From Batillaria attramentaria (Eukaryota; Mollusca; Gastropoda; Batillariidae), in NCBI GenBank assembly GCA_018292915.2, contig JACVVK020000380.1, forward strand, positions 41,001 through 105,000: a DNA stretch of 64,000 nt. Direction: 5' to 3'. Both the position numbers and the translations under genes were made by a program. This document shows positions 1 to 11,398 of the stretch, one piece after another (the first letter of the stretch is position 1; the number at the start of each line of letters is the position of its first letter). Below the pieces are notes generated by a model. The model ran no database searches and had not been told where the DNA came from. It saw nothing but the letters and a program-made list of their open reading frames with translations.

Positions 1-1105
1 GGGTTCGGGGGGGGGGGCGGAGAGGGTGGTTGCGGGTAGGTTAATATCAATTAATTTTTTTTAAAGTATCTTTTCAATCGTTTAGCAACCTGACTGCCAC
101 TGACGAGCGGTGCTCTGAGCCGACAATAACCGCCAGAAGCCGGCTTGTGGAGCACTTTAACCCTGAACTAAAATCTTTACAAAACTTCCTTAAGTTTTAT
201 AAACGTCAAAAATATTTACGAACCAGACTTATTTTCTGCACAACTTCTCACCACGCTCCTTAAAACCCCACAGGTTCGCAATAATCTCCCTTTCTCGTGC
301 TGGCCAGAGGGCGCTGAAGCGTGAGAACCCTGGCCAGAATACTGCAGCATGACAGCCCCTTCAAAAGACCCTATGCATCACAAAATAACACCTTAATCTT
401 TTAACACCATAGCTGGCGTGTATTGCGCTCTCCTGCCATTTATGGCCATGTCAGCCAGTGCGTGGCCTGGTCGGCAACGGGGTGTAGTCAAAATGGAGAG
501 GACAGTTTCTGATGCTACTCCACTTCAAAAGTCAGTGAGTGAGTGAGTGAGTGAGCTTTTAGGGCTTTAAAGCCGCGCAAGCCACAAAGACTAATTCGCG
601 GCTGAGTGTGCCTGCACTACTTGAAAAAACAAAAACAAAAATGCAACGTTGGACAAAGGATGCAAACTGATCTTCGGGGCAATATAAACCTAGGACTGAC
701 ATGCAGGAGACGCTGCACCTTCATGCTAATTTCTCGAACTCCCGGTTACAAAAAAAGCGTCAAAAGTCAGTGGCACCGCAGTCAGGGCTGAATATTTCCA
801 AACAGTAGCACCAAGTGTTTCCATTTTCAGATTTGAGTAGCACCGAAGGTCGGTTTCCAAAGGCCGGACTTGGGCGGGGACTGTCGGCGTCAGTGAAGGA
901 ACGGGGTCGTTTGTTGATCCGGCAGACGACAACTTTGACTACCGCGTCGCTATTATGGCGTAAGGACACAAATTGCGTGTAGGGTCAAGTGCAATGTTTG
1001 TTTGAAGAACCATGTTTTGCAAGTGTGCTAGTTTGTAGTGATTTTTTTTGTTGTTGTCACGAAAAAGCGTGATTTTCCGCGTGTTTTTGTTGTTGTTGTT
1101 GTTTT
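1..1105. other. Gene-free stretch
   Basis: I see no coding region here. The stretch opens with a G-rich run and contains a short (GTGA)n tract near 538-555. Open frames are short, lack splice context and resemble nothing I know. Confidence 0.5.
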
Positions 1106-1106
1106 T

Positions 1107-1562
1107 GCTGCCACAACTCTTTGCCGGCTCCACTCGTGTTCCTCCCTGGTAAAGGGTGGAATCCACGGACGGCTCGGAAGCTGGGGCAATTTTTATTATG
1201 CATGATGATGGAGATGAGGATGATGGTAAGATGATGCTATGGAGGTCCGTGTGATTTGGGACTGTGGGACAAGGCTGCATTCAACGCTTCCTGTCATAAA
1301 TATCCCGGCATTAACCAGGCCCGGGAACTACGGCACCTGCATCATAAGACGTGTCATACCAAGGGAAGCACCCCCAAAGTCGCACCCGTGAAGTGGGTGA
1401 AGCTCGGCTGTGTGGCAACAGCCTTCCCATTGGGCCCATAGCACACCCGCTCTGGGTAGGAGCCGACCTAGGTAGGAAAAATCCCGCTTGCCTCGGCTGG
1501 GACTCGAACCCGGGTCTCCCGGTCCATAGTCCGAAGTGCTAACCACTACACTACGGGGGCCG
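1107..1562 (-). mobile_element. tRNA-derived SINE, family 1 (copy a)
   Basis: Reverse-oriented copy of the same element as at 12080-12551. Read on the minus strand, it begins with a tRNA-like head containing an A-box-like 'GTAGTGGTTAGCAC' and a B-box-like 'GGGTTCGAGTCC', then a body of about 400 bp. It ends in a (GTT)n-rich tail at the left edge. The head is tRNA-like, but no acceptor-stem pairing closes it, so it is a SINE and not a tRNA gene. A weak flanking repeat (CGTGATTTT) may be the target-site duplication. Confidence 0.8.
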
Positions 1563-2355
1563 GTGCTTTTCGTGATTTTTGTATTCGGTAGGGCAAGGTG
1601 CATGCCAGGGGGTTAGACGGCAAGAGGAGACAACTGAGCTGCCAGTCAAGCTGAGACTTTTTGCGAAGAAGAGAGGCAAAGTTGACGTGAGTGGATTTGG
1701 ATGAAGTGGATTTAAACAGAAAGTAGACTAGCAATTACTCCAGTGAGACTTGAGCGAAAAGGAGACATATTCAATTTTTTTTAAACTCCTCTCAGGTACG
1801 TGCCCTTGAATGGTCGGTGCATGGTAACTCTTGTTTCTAGATTGAAGCATTTTTTAGGGGTGACTGTGATGCCTGAGGTTAATACGGAATATAAAGGCAT
1901 TTTGAGGCTTCGTGCATTTGTATTCTTTGACCTATGCAAAGACGTACACGTGCCAGCTCAAATTCAGTTCAAACCGCATATGGCTTTTCGTGAGACCAAT
2001 CAACGTCAGAACTTTTGGAGAGGAGTAGTAGCACCGGAAACACTAGCGCACATTTTGATTGCACCCTGCTTGGTCGTCGTCCGCCGCCGTGTGATGGGGT
2101 CAGCACTCCGGTGACTGAGAATTATGGGTAATCCAGAGAAAAATCTCACCCAGCCCTGGCTCTGTAGTACTGGCGGATTCAGAACTTGAGCCCTTCAGTG
2201 GCCGGACAGAGACAAAAATCAGAACATTATTTTCCTGTTATGGATGACCCTTCAGTGTTGACGTTTGTAAACTTTTTAACCAGTCAGCGCGGCCGACCGG
2301 CATGTCACTGAGTCAGTCGCCGTGACATAGTGTGTCACGTCACGTGACCGCCGCC

Positions 2356-2369
2356 CCCCCCCCCCCCCT
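2356..2369. repeat. Poly(C) tract
   Basis: Homopolymer C run. Such runs recur through the window (also 19741, 19927, 24926 and 47562, and as G at 9735, 23694 and 61360). Their exact length is unreliable in any assembly. Confidence 0.8.
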
Positions 2370-2572
2370 ACTGACCCGGCCTCCGAAAGGTAATGACCGA
2401 CTGACAACGCTGAAAGTACAAAATTTGGACCGATTCAGCATGTTCTGCTCAAGTCTGCTCTCATGGCTGAACAACTGGGTGCCGAAGAGAATCGGTTTTA
2501 CGCACTGCCTTCAGAAGTTACTCAGTGATAGCCGACATTGAAAAATGTCGTATGACTGACTATGGTCAGTTG

Positions 2573-2876
2573 TTAGTCAGTAACCACCCTGTTCTCAGTG
2601 TGCCCTGTTTCAGTAGTCAGTAACCACCCTGTTCTCAGTGTGCCCTGTTTCAGTAGTCAGTAACCACCCTGTTCTCAGTGTGCCCTGTTTCAGTAGTCAG
2701 TAACCACCCTGTTCTCAGTGTGCCCTGTTTCAGTAGTCAGTCAGTAGCAACCCTGTTCTCAGTGTGCCCTGTTTCAGTAGTCAGTAACCACCCTGTTCTC
2801 AGTGTGCCCTGTTTCAGTAGTCAGTAACCACCCTGTTCTCAGTGTGCCCTGTTTCAGTAGTCAGTAGCAACCCTGT
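2573..2876. repeat. 40-bp minisatellite, about 7.5 copies
   Basis: Head-to-tail copies of a 40-bp unit containing 'AACCACCCTGTTCTCAGTG' and 'CCCTGTTTCAGTAGTCAGT'. Most copies are identical. One near 2739 has a 4-bp extension (extra TCAG) and reads AGCAACC instead of AACCACC, as does the last copy. Near-identity of units points to recent expansion or gene conversion. Confidence 0.95.
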
Positions 2877-3950
2877 TCTGTTCCCGGCTGAACGAGGGAA
2901 ACTTCAAGTTCCAGGGAACCCGAAGAAATCAGTGACAAGTTAAACCGGGCCCACGTTTACGGCAAAACTGATTGGCTCCGGCCGGCGCTAATCAGGTCAC
3001 GGGGGAAAACGACCCAGGCTCCCCCTCACGGACGGCCGTGTTTAAATTACGTCGAAGGAAGTCAGTCGGGCCGGGCACAAAGGTGACCGTTACATCTAAG
3101 AGTCCTTCACGGTAAGGGTCTGTCTAAACGCCTGACCCTGTTTGTTGCAGATTTATGACGACTCCAATGGGCCCAAGCTGGCTGGTCAGAGAGAGGTCGT
3201 GACCTGTCGCAAAAGCACACTGAGATAGTTAAATGGGCCCACGTCTGATATCTGTCTCTAGGACACGAGAGTCTTTCGAGGGAAAAGACCTTCACGGTGC
3301 ATAAAACCCGCTCACTGCGCTACTACCGTGACGAGACTGAATTGTCTCGGTGTTCTCAAACAAAAGGTCGCACTATACCGGCCTCGACCCGACTGTGACC
3401 CCAGCTAGATCAAAGCGGTGATCCTCGATAGCACAGACGATCGCCCATCTCGAGAAGGGACTGCACTCTGAGGTCTACCTTGTGACTTTTCCCCGGTGGC
3501 TTCAGTAGACGACTTTGGACTGCGCGATTTTTTTTTAAAAACAGTATATGAGTTTTTTCCCCTCCGGTTTTTGATCCAGGACGGAAATTATTCCTCCAGC
3601 TTTAGCGAAGACAGTTTGTGGAAATTTGGAACCGATGCTGACGTACTATAAAGCACTCAGTAATCAGTAGACCGGCCTTGTGGCAGCCGCGAGACTGGGG
3701 TTCCGGCTCAGTTCAGGCGTTTCAACCGCACTGAATGACTTTGGGATATGTTTTGTTGAAACTCGCCTGAATCAGTTCTGACGCGACTTCGCTGAGATGA
3801 TGTGAAAATCCGGCAAAGGCTCACTACTTTCACGTCTATACATAGTTACAAAAACTTACCCCCCAAAATGAAATAACCTCGGGGTTATTTCTGCGTGGTT
3901 AAAAAAAAATCACAAAAACTTAATCAGAAAACTTTTCTACACTATACTAC

Positions 3951-3954
<4 letters not shown>

Positions 3955-4002
<48 letters not shown>
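3955..4002. repeat. (AATC)n microsatellite
   Basis: About eleven perfect tetranucleotide units. Confidence 0.95.
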
Positions 4003-4003
<1 letters not shown>

Positions 4004-4064
4004 GCAATCACTCTATTATCCTAAGTCTAGACTAAGTTGGGAAATTCAAGTGGAGTCAGGTGTC

Positions 4065-4068
<4 letters not shown>

Positions 4069-4118
<50 letters not shown>
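4069..4118. repeat. (AC)n microsatellite
   Basis: Pure dinucleotide run of about 25 units. Confidence 0.95.
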
Positions 4119-4119
<1 letters not shown>

Positions 4120-4239
4120 GCTAACGTTAGTAACTACGCACACGCACACACAAGCGTCGAATGCCATGGGTCACACTACTACAACAGACTGGTGAGGGAA
4201 GATAAGAAGACGGACCTTACTCAGTCGTCACTGGGATGG

Positions 4240-4366
4240 GTGGGTAGGTGTTTGTGAAAAAGCCAGCACAAATACTGACGGATTTGGCCCCAGCCGGCAT
4301 ACGAACTCACGACCCGAGCATTAGAAGTCCAACGCTCTACCATTCGGCCACCCCGGCTCCCCCTCA
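4240..4366 (-). mobile_element. tRNA-derived SINE, family 2 (head copy)
   Basis: On the minus strand it starts with a strongly tRNA-like segment: GGCCGAATGGTAGAGCG (A box) and GGGTCGTGAGTTCG (B box). The body then runs into 'GCCAGCACAAATA'. The same family appears at 6475-6668, 10905-11030, 51563-51690 and 52318-52412, which together extend the body with 'CCACCACATACGGGTGATAT' (read on the plus strand). It is therefore a dispersed SINE and not a functional tRNA. Confidence 0.8.
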
Positions 4367-4369
4367 GTC

Positions 4370-6470
4370 GTCACTGACTGAGCCTGTTCTCAAGTCAGAT
4401 CACAGACGACTGAACCGATCAATCGAATTCCGACTTCCACTATTGAGGTTACAAATGCCAAAGCCTGACTACGTGCAAATAGTCAGTCATCACTTGAATA
4501 TCGCGTGCAGGCTCCTCCAGCCTACGACTATATGAAGATTCAGTCATACCGCCGGCGCAGTTGTCTTCTTACGGCCCGGAAAGACAAACTGAGGGAGCGA
4601 ACTTCAGAGAGTGAACTGTGATGCCGGGGAGTGTTACCATATAAATTTCGTCAATAAGGGTGGGTCAGCGGAGATTGCACTGCTCACAAACACATCTCAG
4701 GTTATCACAATTTTATTAACGCACGCTCAGTGTCTCAAGAAGGTACCTAGCCGCCAACGGGTAGCCACACACGGCTGGTGGCGCTGGCCCCTCCCGTTTA
4801 CACCCTCGGGTGGATTCAAGTAACAAAAAGCAGGAAGCTGTCTGCTGGCGTTTGCTGAGACAATTTACGGCTGATCATTTCCAGCACTGACGAGACTTGT
4901 GGCCGGGCAGATAACCGCGTTGAGTGTTGAGTTTGTGAGAAACTTGAGACAAGTGGACACTCTTTTCCAGTGCCCCTGTCAGCTAACGGCAGTATATCTT
5001 GTCGCGATTACAGTGTTCCTGCGATTACCGGGAGCAAAAGTTGAACAACTCCTCCCGTCAGTGGTGAAGACAGAGTGGGGCTGAATTTGACGCGGAGCTA
5101 AATCTGTCTGCTGGCAGCGAAAGACCCGGTGAGGTCGTCTGCGGGGATGGAATAAGGGAAACAATCACCTCAAATTCAATCCTAGACTCCAGAGTGCAGT
5201 CCCTTTTCGGCGGGGCGTGAAAATGTGACTGCTTACACCCAGCGCCATTTTCAAAAATGGCGATTTTTTTTTTAGAAAAGCAGAGACTTGTGTGTCATAT
5301 GATTCGATTTGAAACGAAGTCTTGAATATCCGACCACTTTTCGTTTGGGCAAAATCTTTGCCAGCGGACAATTATTGTTGCGCTTTGATGGCACTGTTTA
5401 CGTGGTACACTGATCCAACAGGATGTGAGTAAACGGCAAGGGGGTTGCACTCTGACAGGCAAGGGTGTTGCACTCTACAAGCAAGTATTATTGCACGGTG
5501 CAGACGATCACGTACCTGCCTTGTGGTGGAATAAGAGACGATTACAAAAGCATACACACCCGTGCTCTAGGACTGAATGTAATAATTCAATCCGACTCTG
5601 AAAGGAACTTATCTCCCCCAAGAAGCGCACACGCCATGAGTGCCGCTCAACAAATCCAACTGAACACACTTGTGCAGTGCACATGTGTGCGTGTGTTTCC
5701 AGTAATGTTAATAGACCCTCCTACCCCAGCTTTAAAGTTAATGGACCCCCGGGGTCCAGCAACTATCAGAGGACATGCTTATTGGACCCCTCCTATAATT
5801 GTTGGACTCCGACCTTACTTGAATACTCTGGGTTTCTCGTAGCTTTGTTGACTTTCCCACCAAGTGTAACTTGTAGTGTGTGCATAAATGGCACATCATT
5901 CTGTGGGTGTAACTTTATTTCATGAGAACACAAAGTGTAGTCGCCACTTATTTTAAACAGAAAAAAAAAAAAAATCTTTACAGACAGACCACAGAGGGTT
6001 GTTACAGGTACACTATTACACACTTGAGTCAAAAATACAAGACACAATAAAGACACAATAAAGACACAAACATAAATCAACTGACAAACCTCAGGGTTTT
6101 CTTTTTGGATCTACTTTATTGGTATAAACATCCAGAACGAACAGAATACATGAATGCAGAATACAAACACAAAGAGGGAAAAGGCATGAAATGTTGAGAC
6201 TAGTCGGAAGCATGGCAATGGTATATGGTCAGCACATTATATACGGTAGCTTCACAAACTAAGGAGAATTTCAAGGACTTGAACAGAGAAGCCATAAGGT
6301 TAAACTTAATCTAACGTGACTACAGAGAATGCCAAACACAAAAATTCAAATACAGGGTACAGATAACTGAGGTGCGTTACGCATGTGGAAGACACATATC
6401 AGAAAACACTGTACAGCGTTACTGATGTGTAAACTTATTACCCACCACATGTGAGAAACATAAACACATG
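4370..6470. other. Gene-free stretch
   Basis: Nothing recognisable as a gene. Open frames in both strands are unsupported by family similarity or splice signals. No long repeat was identified. Confidence 0.4.
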
Positions 6471-6474
6471 CAAG

Positions 6475-6668
6475 GACAGGTCTTCCTTCCACACACAGGT
6501 GGGTGTGTGTGTTTGGGAGTTTAACATCCTTTTCCACCACGTACAGATGATATCAAAGACAGGGCAACAAGAAAAGGCCAGCACAAATATTTGGCCTCAG
6601 CCGGGATTCGAACTCACGACCCAAGCGCTGAAAGTCTAACGCTCTACCATTCGACGATCCCGGCTTCC
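6475..6668 (-). mobile_element. tRNA-derived SINE, family 2 (longest copy)
   Basis: Fullest copy of this family: body ('ACATCCTTTTCCACCAC' then 'GATATCAAAGACAGGGCAAC' on plus), then the tRNA-like head in reverse orientation with B-box 'GGATTCGAACTCACGACCC' (plus-strand reading). It ends near 'CGATCCCGGCTTCC'. Confidence 0.8.
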
Positions 6669-6699
6669 CTTCCACAAGCGGAATCCATGTACCTAGAAG

Positions 6700-8560
6700 T
6701 GAAACATCTGAAACGGAACTGAATCGATAAACAGGGGTGAGTTTCCGGCTTGTTTTTCTAGGGTGTAACTACTTCAAAGATGAAGCCACACAAGCACAGG
6801 ACCCCAAGTTTTCAAACACAGGAAAACAGACACCAAACTGCACATATGACAAAGTTACAGTGGCAGGGGTGAATAACACAAGTCAAAGGTGATGTCCTGA
6901 AAGGTCAGCTGCCTACAGTTTGAGCTACTGAGTTACTATTGTTTATAACTGATCAGTGTTGACTGTCCTATTTCAAATGAACGATCCAGAAAGAAAAAAA
7001 AAAAAACCCAGCAGACACCCACTCTGCCTAGTTACTAGATTTTCACCCCATTAACTGACAATGCTACCTGAGAAACTGTATTACGCAAACAAAAAGCAGA
7101 CCTTGTCACAAATAACGAACATACTGTGAGACAAAATAGCAAAATTACTCTGTATAGGGCCAGCTCAGCAGAAAATACTGTCCTGATGAACCATCATACA
7201 CTCATCAGAAACAATATAATGCAACGTTTGATTTCCCTCCAGTGTCATCTCATACAAACCACTAGGCCTTCTGATAAATCAAACACCAGTCAGTCAGTAA
7301 CAATGTAACGTAACATCTCCCTTCATTGCTTATCAAGTCTGTTGACGAAAAACCAAACACCAGTAAATGAGGAATTGATGGACAACTGACAGAAACACTT
7401 GTACATGTATGAATAACCAAACCTGAAGTTAAAGAAATGACTTGGGACAAACATAATTAATATAAATATTATTACAAATGTATGCCTGATTTATCATTTA
7501 TTGATATATTGGTATATTATCTGGCCCACTACAGTAGTAAGAGAAATTGGAGCTGCGAACAGCTGCAAGGGCCATCTGTACAGCGCCGTCCATTTTTCCC
7601 CCCCCCCCCCATTTTTCCTGCATGCCTGTTAGCATTTCACAGCACCTTTCACATGCACATTTGGCATCAGTGCAGGTGTGTAAACGAAGGCAAAGGCAGG
7701 CACCATAAACAAGTCGTCATAATGACCCTTACAAAAATGTCTTTGGTTTAGGAACAAATCAAACTGTTTGATTCAATTAGCTGTAATCTCCAGGTTCACA
7801 CACAGTTTATGCATGTTCTGCTTGCTACAGGAGTTGTGTCTGGTTATGAAGGACGATAGAATGCTGCTTGTTTCATAAGCCTACAGAGGGGTGCAATGGT
7901 AAAAACACCATGGAAACAACGAAATACTACATTAAGCCAATTTATTTACAGCTAAGAGACCGAATGATAAACAATAAATGCAATGAATATATTTACATAT
8001 ATATATATAAAAGATTCACTTGCACATTGTGCAATGTGCGGATGTAGCAAATTCTCTTCAAAGTTCAATCATGGGGCAAAGATCCAGAACCCTTGCTGCC
8101 AAATCATCCCAATACAGTCAACGAGAAAATGAAAATTGCCATTTTCACAGCAGTCATAACAGACGCAAGGCCCAACTTTACACCCAGTTCTCAAAAAAAA
8201 ATAGTTCTCACAACAAGACTAGAAAACACTTCATTTCATACATCGGTGGAGAAAAAAAAAAAAAAAAACCCTAGACAGACCACCTTACACAGACCTACAG
8301 AAGAAGACGGTGACAGAATGAAAACTGAAATCAAAAACAACTGATTCATAGAACAGGAAACGGACATTACTCTGTCAACTGGTGTATAACAAAGACGAGG
8401 CCAATAATGGTAATGTAGTATGCAAACATCCGAAAAATCCATCTGCTTGGCAAGTTTAAAACAATAAAATACAGCTTGGATGAGACAATTTACAACAGGA
8501 CTGATTAACAAGTCATGACTGTGATTGTCAAGACTATCCTACCTGGAGACAAGATAAATC
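6700..8560. other. Gene-free AT-rich stretch
   Basis: AT-rich DNA with short A runs, a C run near 7600 and an (AT)n run near 7997. No coding exon recognised. It could include untranslated sequence of a minus-strand transcript, but I have no direct support. Confidence 0.35.
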
Positions 8561-8572
8561 CGAGCCAACTTA

Positions 8573-9115
8573 CATGTTCTGAAGGTACAGGACCCCAGCC
8601 AGGTAACATGTTCTGAAGGTACAAGACCCCAGCCAGCTAACATGTTCTGAGGGTACAGGACCCCAGCCAGCTAACATGTTCTCAAGGTAAGGACCCCAGC
8701 CAGCTAACATGTTCTCAAGGTACAGGACCCCCAGCCAGCTAACATGTTCTGAAGGTACAGGACCCCAGCCAACTAACACGTTCTGAAGGTACAGGACCCC
8801 AGCCAGCTAACATGTTCTCAAGGTACAGGACCCCCAGCCAGCTATCATGTTCTGAAGGTACAGGACCCCAGCCAGCTAACATGTTCTCAAGGTACAGGAC
8901 CCCAGCCAACTAACACGTTCTGAAGGTACAGGACCCCAGCCAGCTAACAATAGTAACATGTTCTCAAGGTACAGGACCCCAGCCAGCTATCATGTTCTGA
9001 AGGTACAGGACCCCAGCCAGCTATCATGTTCTGAAGGTACAGGACCCCCAGCCAGCTAACATGTTCTCAAGGTACAGGACCCCAGCCAGCTATCATGTTC
9101 TGAAGGTACAGGACC
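8573..9115. repeat. 34-bp minisatellite, about 16 copies
   Basis: Tandem array of a 34-bp unit with core 'GGTACAGGACCCCAGCCAGC' and 'ACATGTTCT'. Variants alternate CTGAAGG/CTCAAGG and CAGCTAACATG/CAACTAACACG/CAGCTATCATG. One or two units have a C insertion or a short extra piece (near 8945). Confidence 0.95.
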
Positions 9116-9219
9116 CTGATAGATTTTAAAAAGTGCTCTGCGGTCACTTCCAACTGACCATAATTATCCTCTGACAGAGCAAAATCAAACATAAATAAGA
9201 GAAACCCTTTAACCCAAAA

Positions 9220-10019
9220 GATTTTATTTTACAAATAAAAGCCAATACATTCACCTATTTACATACTTTTCTCCCAGATTTATACAAAAGCCAGCTAGCA
9301 AAACAAAAACAAAATAAAAACATCTGAAAGGATGTAGACCTGATCATACTGGCAGCACAGATGATGTGTCAAATGAAATGAATGGATGTAACACAGGCGT
9401 ATATCCCTGTACACGTACCAAAATGATGCAAAAACTGATGGCACACAGCTGAACGTTACGGACATTTTCTCAGTGAAAACACGTTTATCATGTCAGCTTA
9501 AGCATGGAATATATGTTAGCAGAAAGTGATGAACATCAACATGAGGTAAGTAACGCCAGAATAAACTTTTTTTCTCGAGATGCGCAGGACAAACCATGGT
9601 CTTCAAACTGCATCCTTGGATTGGGAGAGAAAGCTTTCGACACTAGTAAACTCCAGGAGGTACATGACTAATAACTGAAATAGCTGCTTTAAGAAATAGT
9701 AGGTAACAGAATTTATTTATTTTATTTTTTTTTGGGGGGGGGGGGGGAGGGGGGGGAGGGGGGGAGGGGTGGGCGAAGTTGGGGGGGGGGGGGGGGGGCC
9801 AGCACTGGGACAGTGGCTGAGCAGAAGAAGATATGTCTGCATACAAGTACCTACAGGTCTGAAATCACTGTACAATGTCACATGGTCTAAAAGCCAGCTG
9901 GTGGTCGAAACTCCATGTGAAGTGTGGGGTGCGGCACGCAGTGTGATGACCTTAGGCATGAGAGGGAGTTAGCACGTCTCTGTTCCCTTGTCTGAGAGTC
10001 AACATTCATCAGGAATCTG
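9220..10019 (-). other. Possible 3' UTR exon of Gene A
   Basis: On the minus strand a good acceptor (polypyrimidine tract then CCGCAG) lies just above 10019. Poly(A)-signal-like AATAAA is readable on the minus strand near 9225. If Gene A has an intron in its 3' UTR, this would be its terminal exon. It holds no conserved coding sequence and includes a long G/C homopolymer region (9735-9798). Evidence is only splice-site and poly(A) pattern. Confidence 0.25.
9735..9798. repeat. Poly(G) compound tract
   Basis: Two long G runs separated by short A/T interruptions. The strand is a strong candidate for G-quadruplex formation. Length is likely polymorphic. Confidence 0.85.
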
Positions 10020-10349
10020 CGGAAGAAAGACAAAATGGTAATATTACTAATAATTGCTAAGGTGACAAAATGGCACAGAAAATACATGATAAGACAACTC
10101 TCAAATCCTAAATCAATCTGAAACATGCATTTCATTCAACGATTTGACAAGAAATTCATTCAAACTGCATTAAAAAAGGCCTCCTTTGCATACTGTGAAG
10201 TGAGTTAAACTGAAAAAACATTCCGAGAACTGTGTCGCTACTTTCACCTGATTGTATTAAAATCAAAAGCGAAGGATTAAAGCTCTCTTGAAAGTTACGT
10301 TTTTCCTTGCTGACATGAATTGCTAGGGCTTAAAATGATCCATGTTCCA

Positions 10350-10742
10350 ATAATAATAATGAGTATTGTATAGGCGCTTTACCCAATTTCATGAATCGGC
10401 TCAAAGCGCCGCGAACTGAACCCAACACGCACGCTCATGTGAATCACACGCATTCTTTCACACACTGGGCATAAACACATTATAATCACGTGGTGCGAAG
10501 GGTCAGCTCAGCTATTTAAATTTCGGAATTTTAGAATTGCATTTATTTTTCGAATTTGGTGGGCTGAACATTTCCAAAGCAGAGAAGGAGGAAGCCGAAG
10601 TACCCGGAGAGAACCCCCGACGATCGGCCCGCATAAACGGTGCCACATACGAGAAGGAAAAATTCTTTGCCCCGAGTGGGACTCAAACCTGACCTCTCGC
10701 ATTGGTGACAAGTCTCTTAACCACTACACCACCGACCGCCCC
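10350..10742 (-). mobile_element. tRNA-derived SINE, family 3 (copy a)
   Basis: Reverse-oriented. On minus it starts with 'GTCGGTGGTGTAGTGGTTAA' (A box) and 'GAGGTCAGGTTTGAGTCCCA' (B box). It ends in a tail containing 'GCGCTTTGAGCCGAT' and a short (ATT)n. The 55005-55380 copy is the same family on the plus strand. Confidence 0.75.
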
Positions 10743-10904
10743 AAAAGGAGAAAAAGTGTAGCATTTGTTGAGGAACTGGCAGAGCTACAGACATCAGACA
10801 TGGTTTTTTTAGGGGGTGTCAACAGACATGCTCCCCTGGAATTTTTTTTTTTTTAAATTAGACTAAAATCTGTGCAATTTGGCATGATTTTAAAATGCTT
10901 CAGA

Positions 10905-11030
10905 GGGGTGGGTGGGTGTTTGGGGGTTTAACGTCCTTTTACACCACATACGGGTGATATCAAAGACGGGGCAACAATGAAAAAGCCAGCACAAATATTT
11001 GGCCCCAGCCGGGATACAAACTCATGACCC
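10905..11030 (-). mobile_element. tRNA-derived SINE, family 2 (fragment)
   Basis: Matches the body of the 6475-6668 copy and stops inside the tRNA-like head (at 'CTCATGACCCGA'). Confidence 0.7.
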
Positions 11031-11194
11031 GAAAATGCTTCAGAGGAGGAAACACTTTTTGAGGGGAGGAAAACTTTGAGCCAAAGTGGAAATCCACCAA
11101 AAGGTGAAGCATTTAAGCCCTGACTGTACACTTCTCCAGCCGCGCAATTCTCAAAATGGGGTTACACCAATAAACGAGCAGCAAGAAATCTGAC

Positions 11195-11398
11195 TTAGTT
11201 TGTGAAAGCCATGACAGCCTTCATGGCAAGGTGATCTGAAGCGAAGTCCCGGTCCGGAAGACCGCCTGTGGCATCCACCACGGCCTTATCCACCGTCTTC
11301 AGCACACCAACAGGCACTAGACTGCCAGAACTGAAGAAGACGTAGTCCACCGAGTTGTGCATATGCACCGTGAACGTCGTTATTTCTGGCTCGCTACC
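11195..11398 (-). CDS. Gene A last coding exon (EEP C-terminus)
   Basis: Contains VDYVFFSS, GGLPDRDF and the catalytic SDHL, then TAA. The acceptor TTTACAG lies at its right edge. Homologous to Gene B 32886-33083. Confidence 0.88.
   Translation of the reverse strand, partial: GSEPEITTFTVHMHNSVDYVFFSSGSLVPVGVLKTVDKAVVDATGGLPDRDFASDHLAMKAVMAFTN

Noticed and set aside
2573..2876. CRISPR-like array
   Set aside because: The whole 40-bp unit repeats with no unique spacers. It is a minisatellite. The array at 8573-9115 was rejected likewise.
5677..6080. Possible small genes on both strands
   Set aside because: Short frames with no start context, domain or exon-intron signals.
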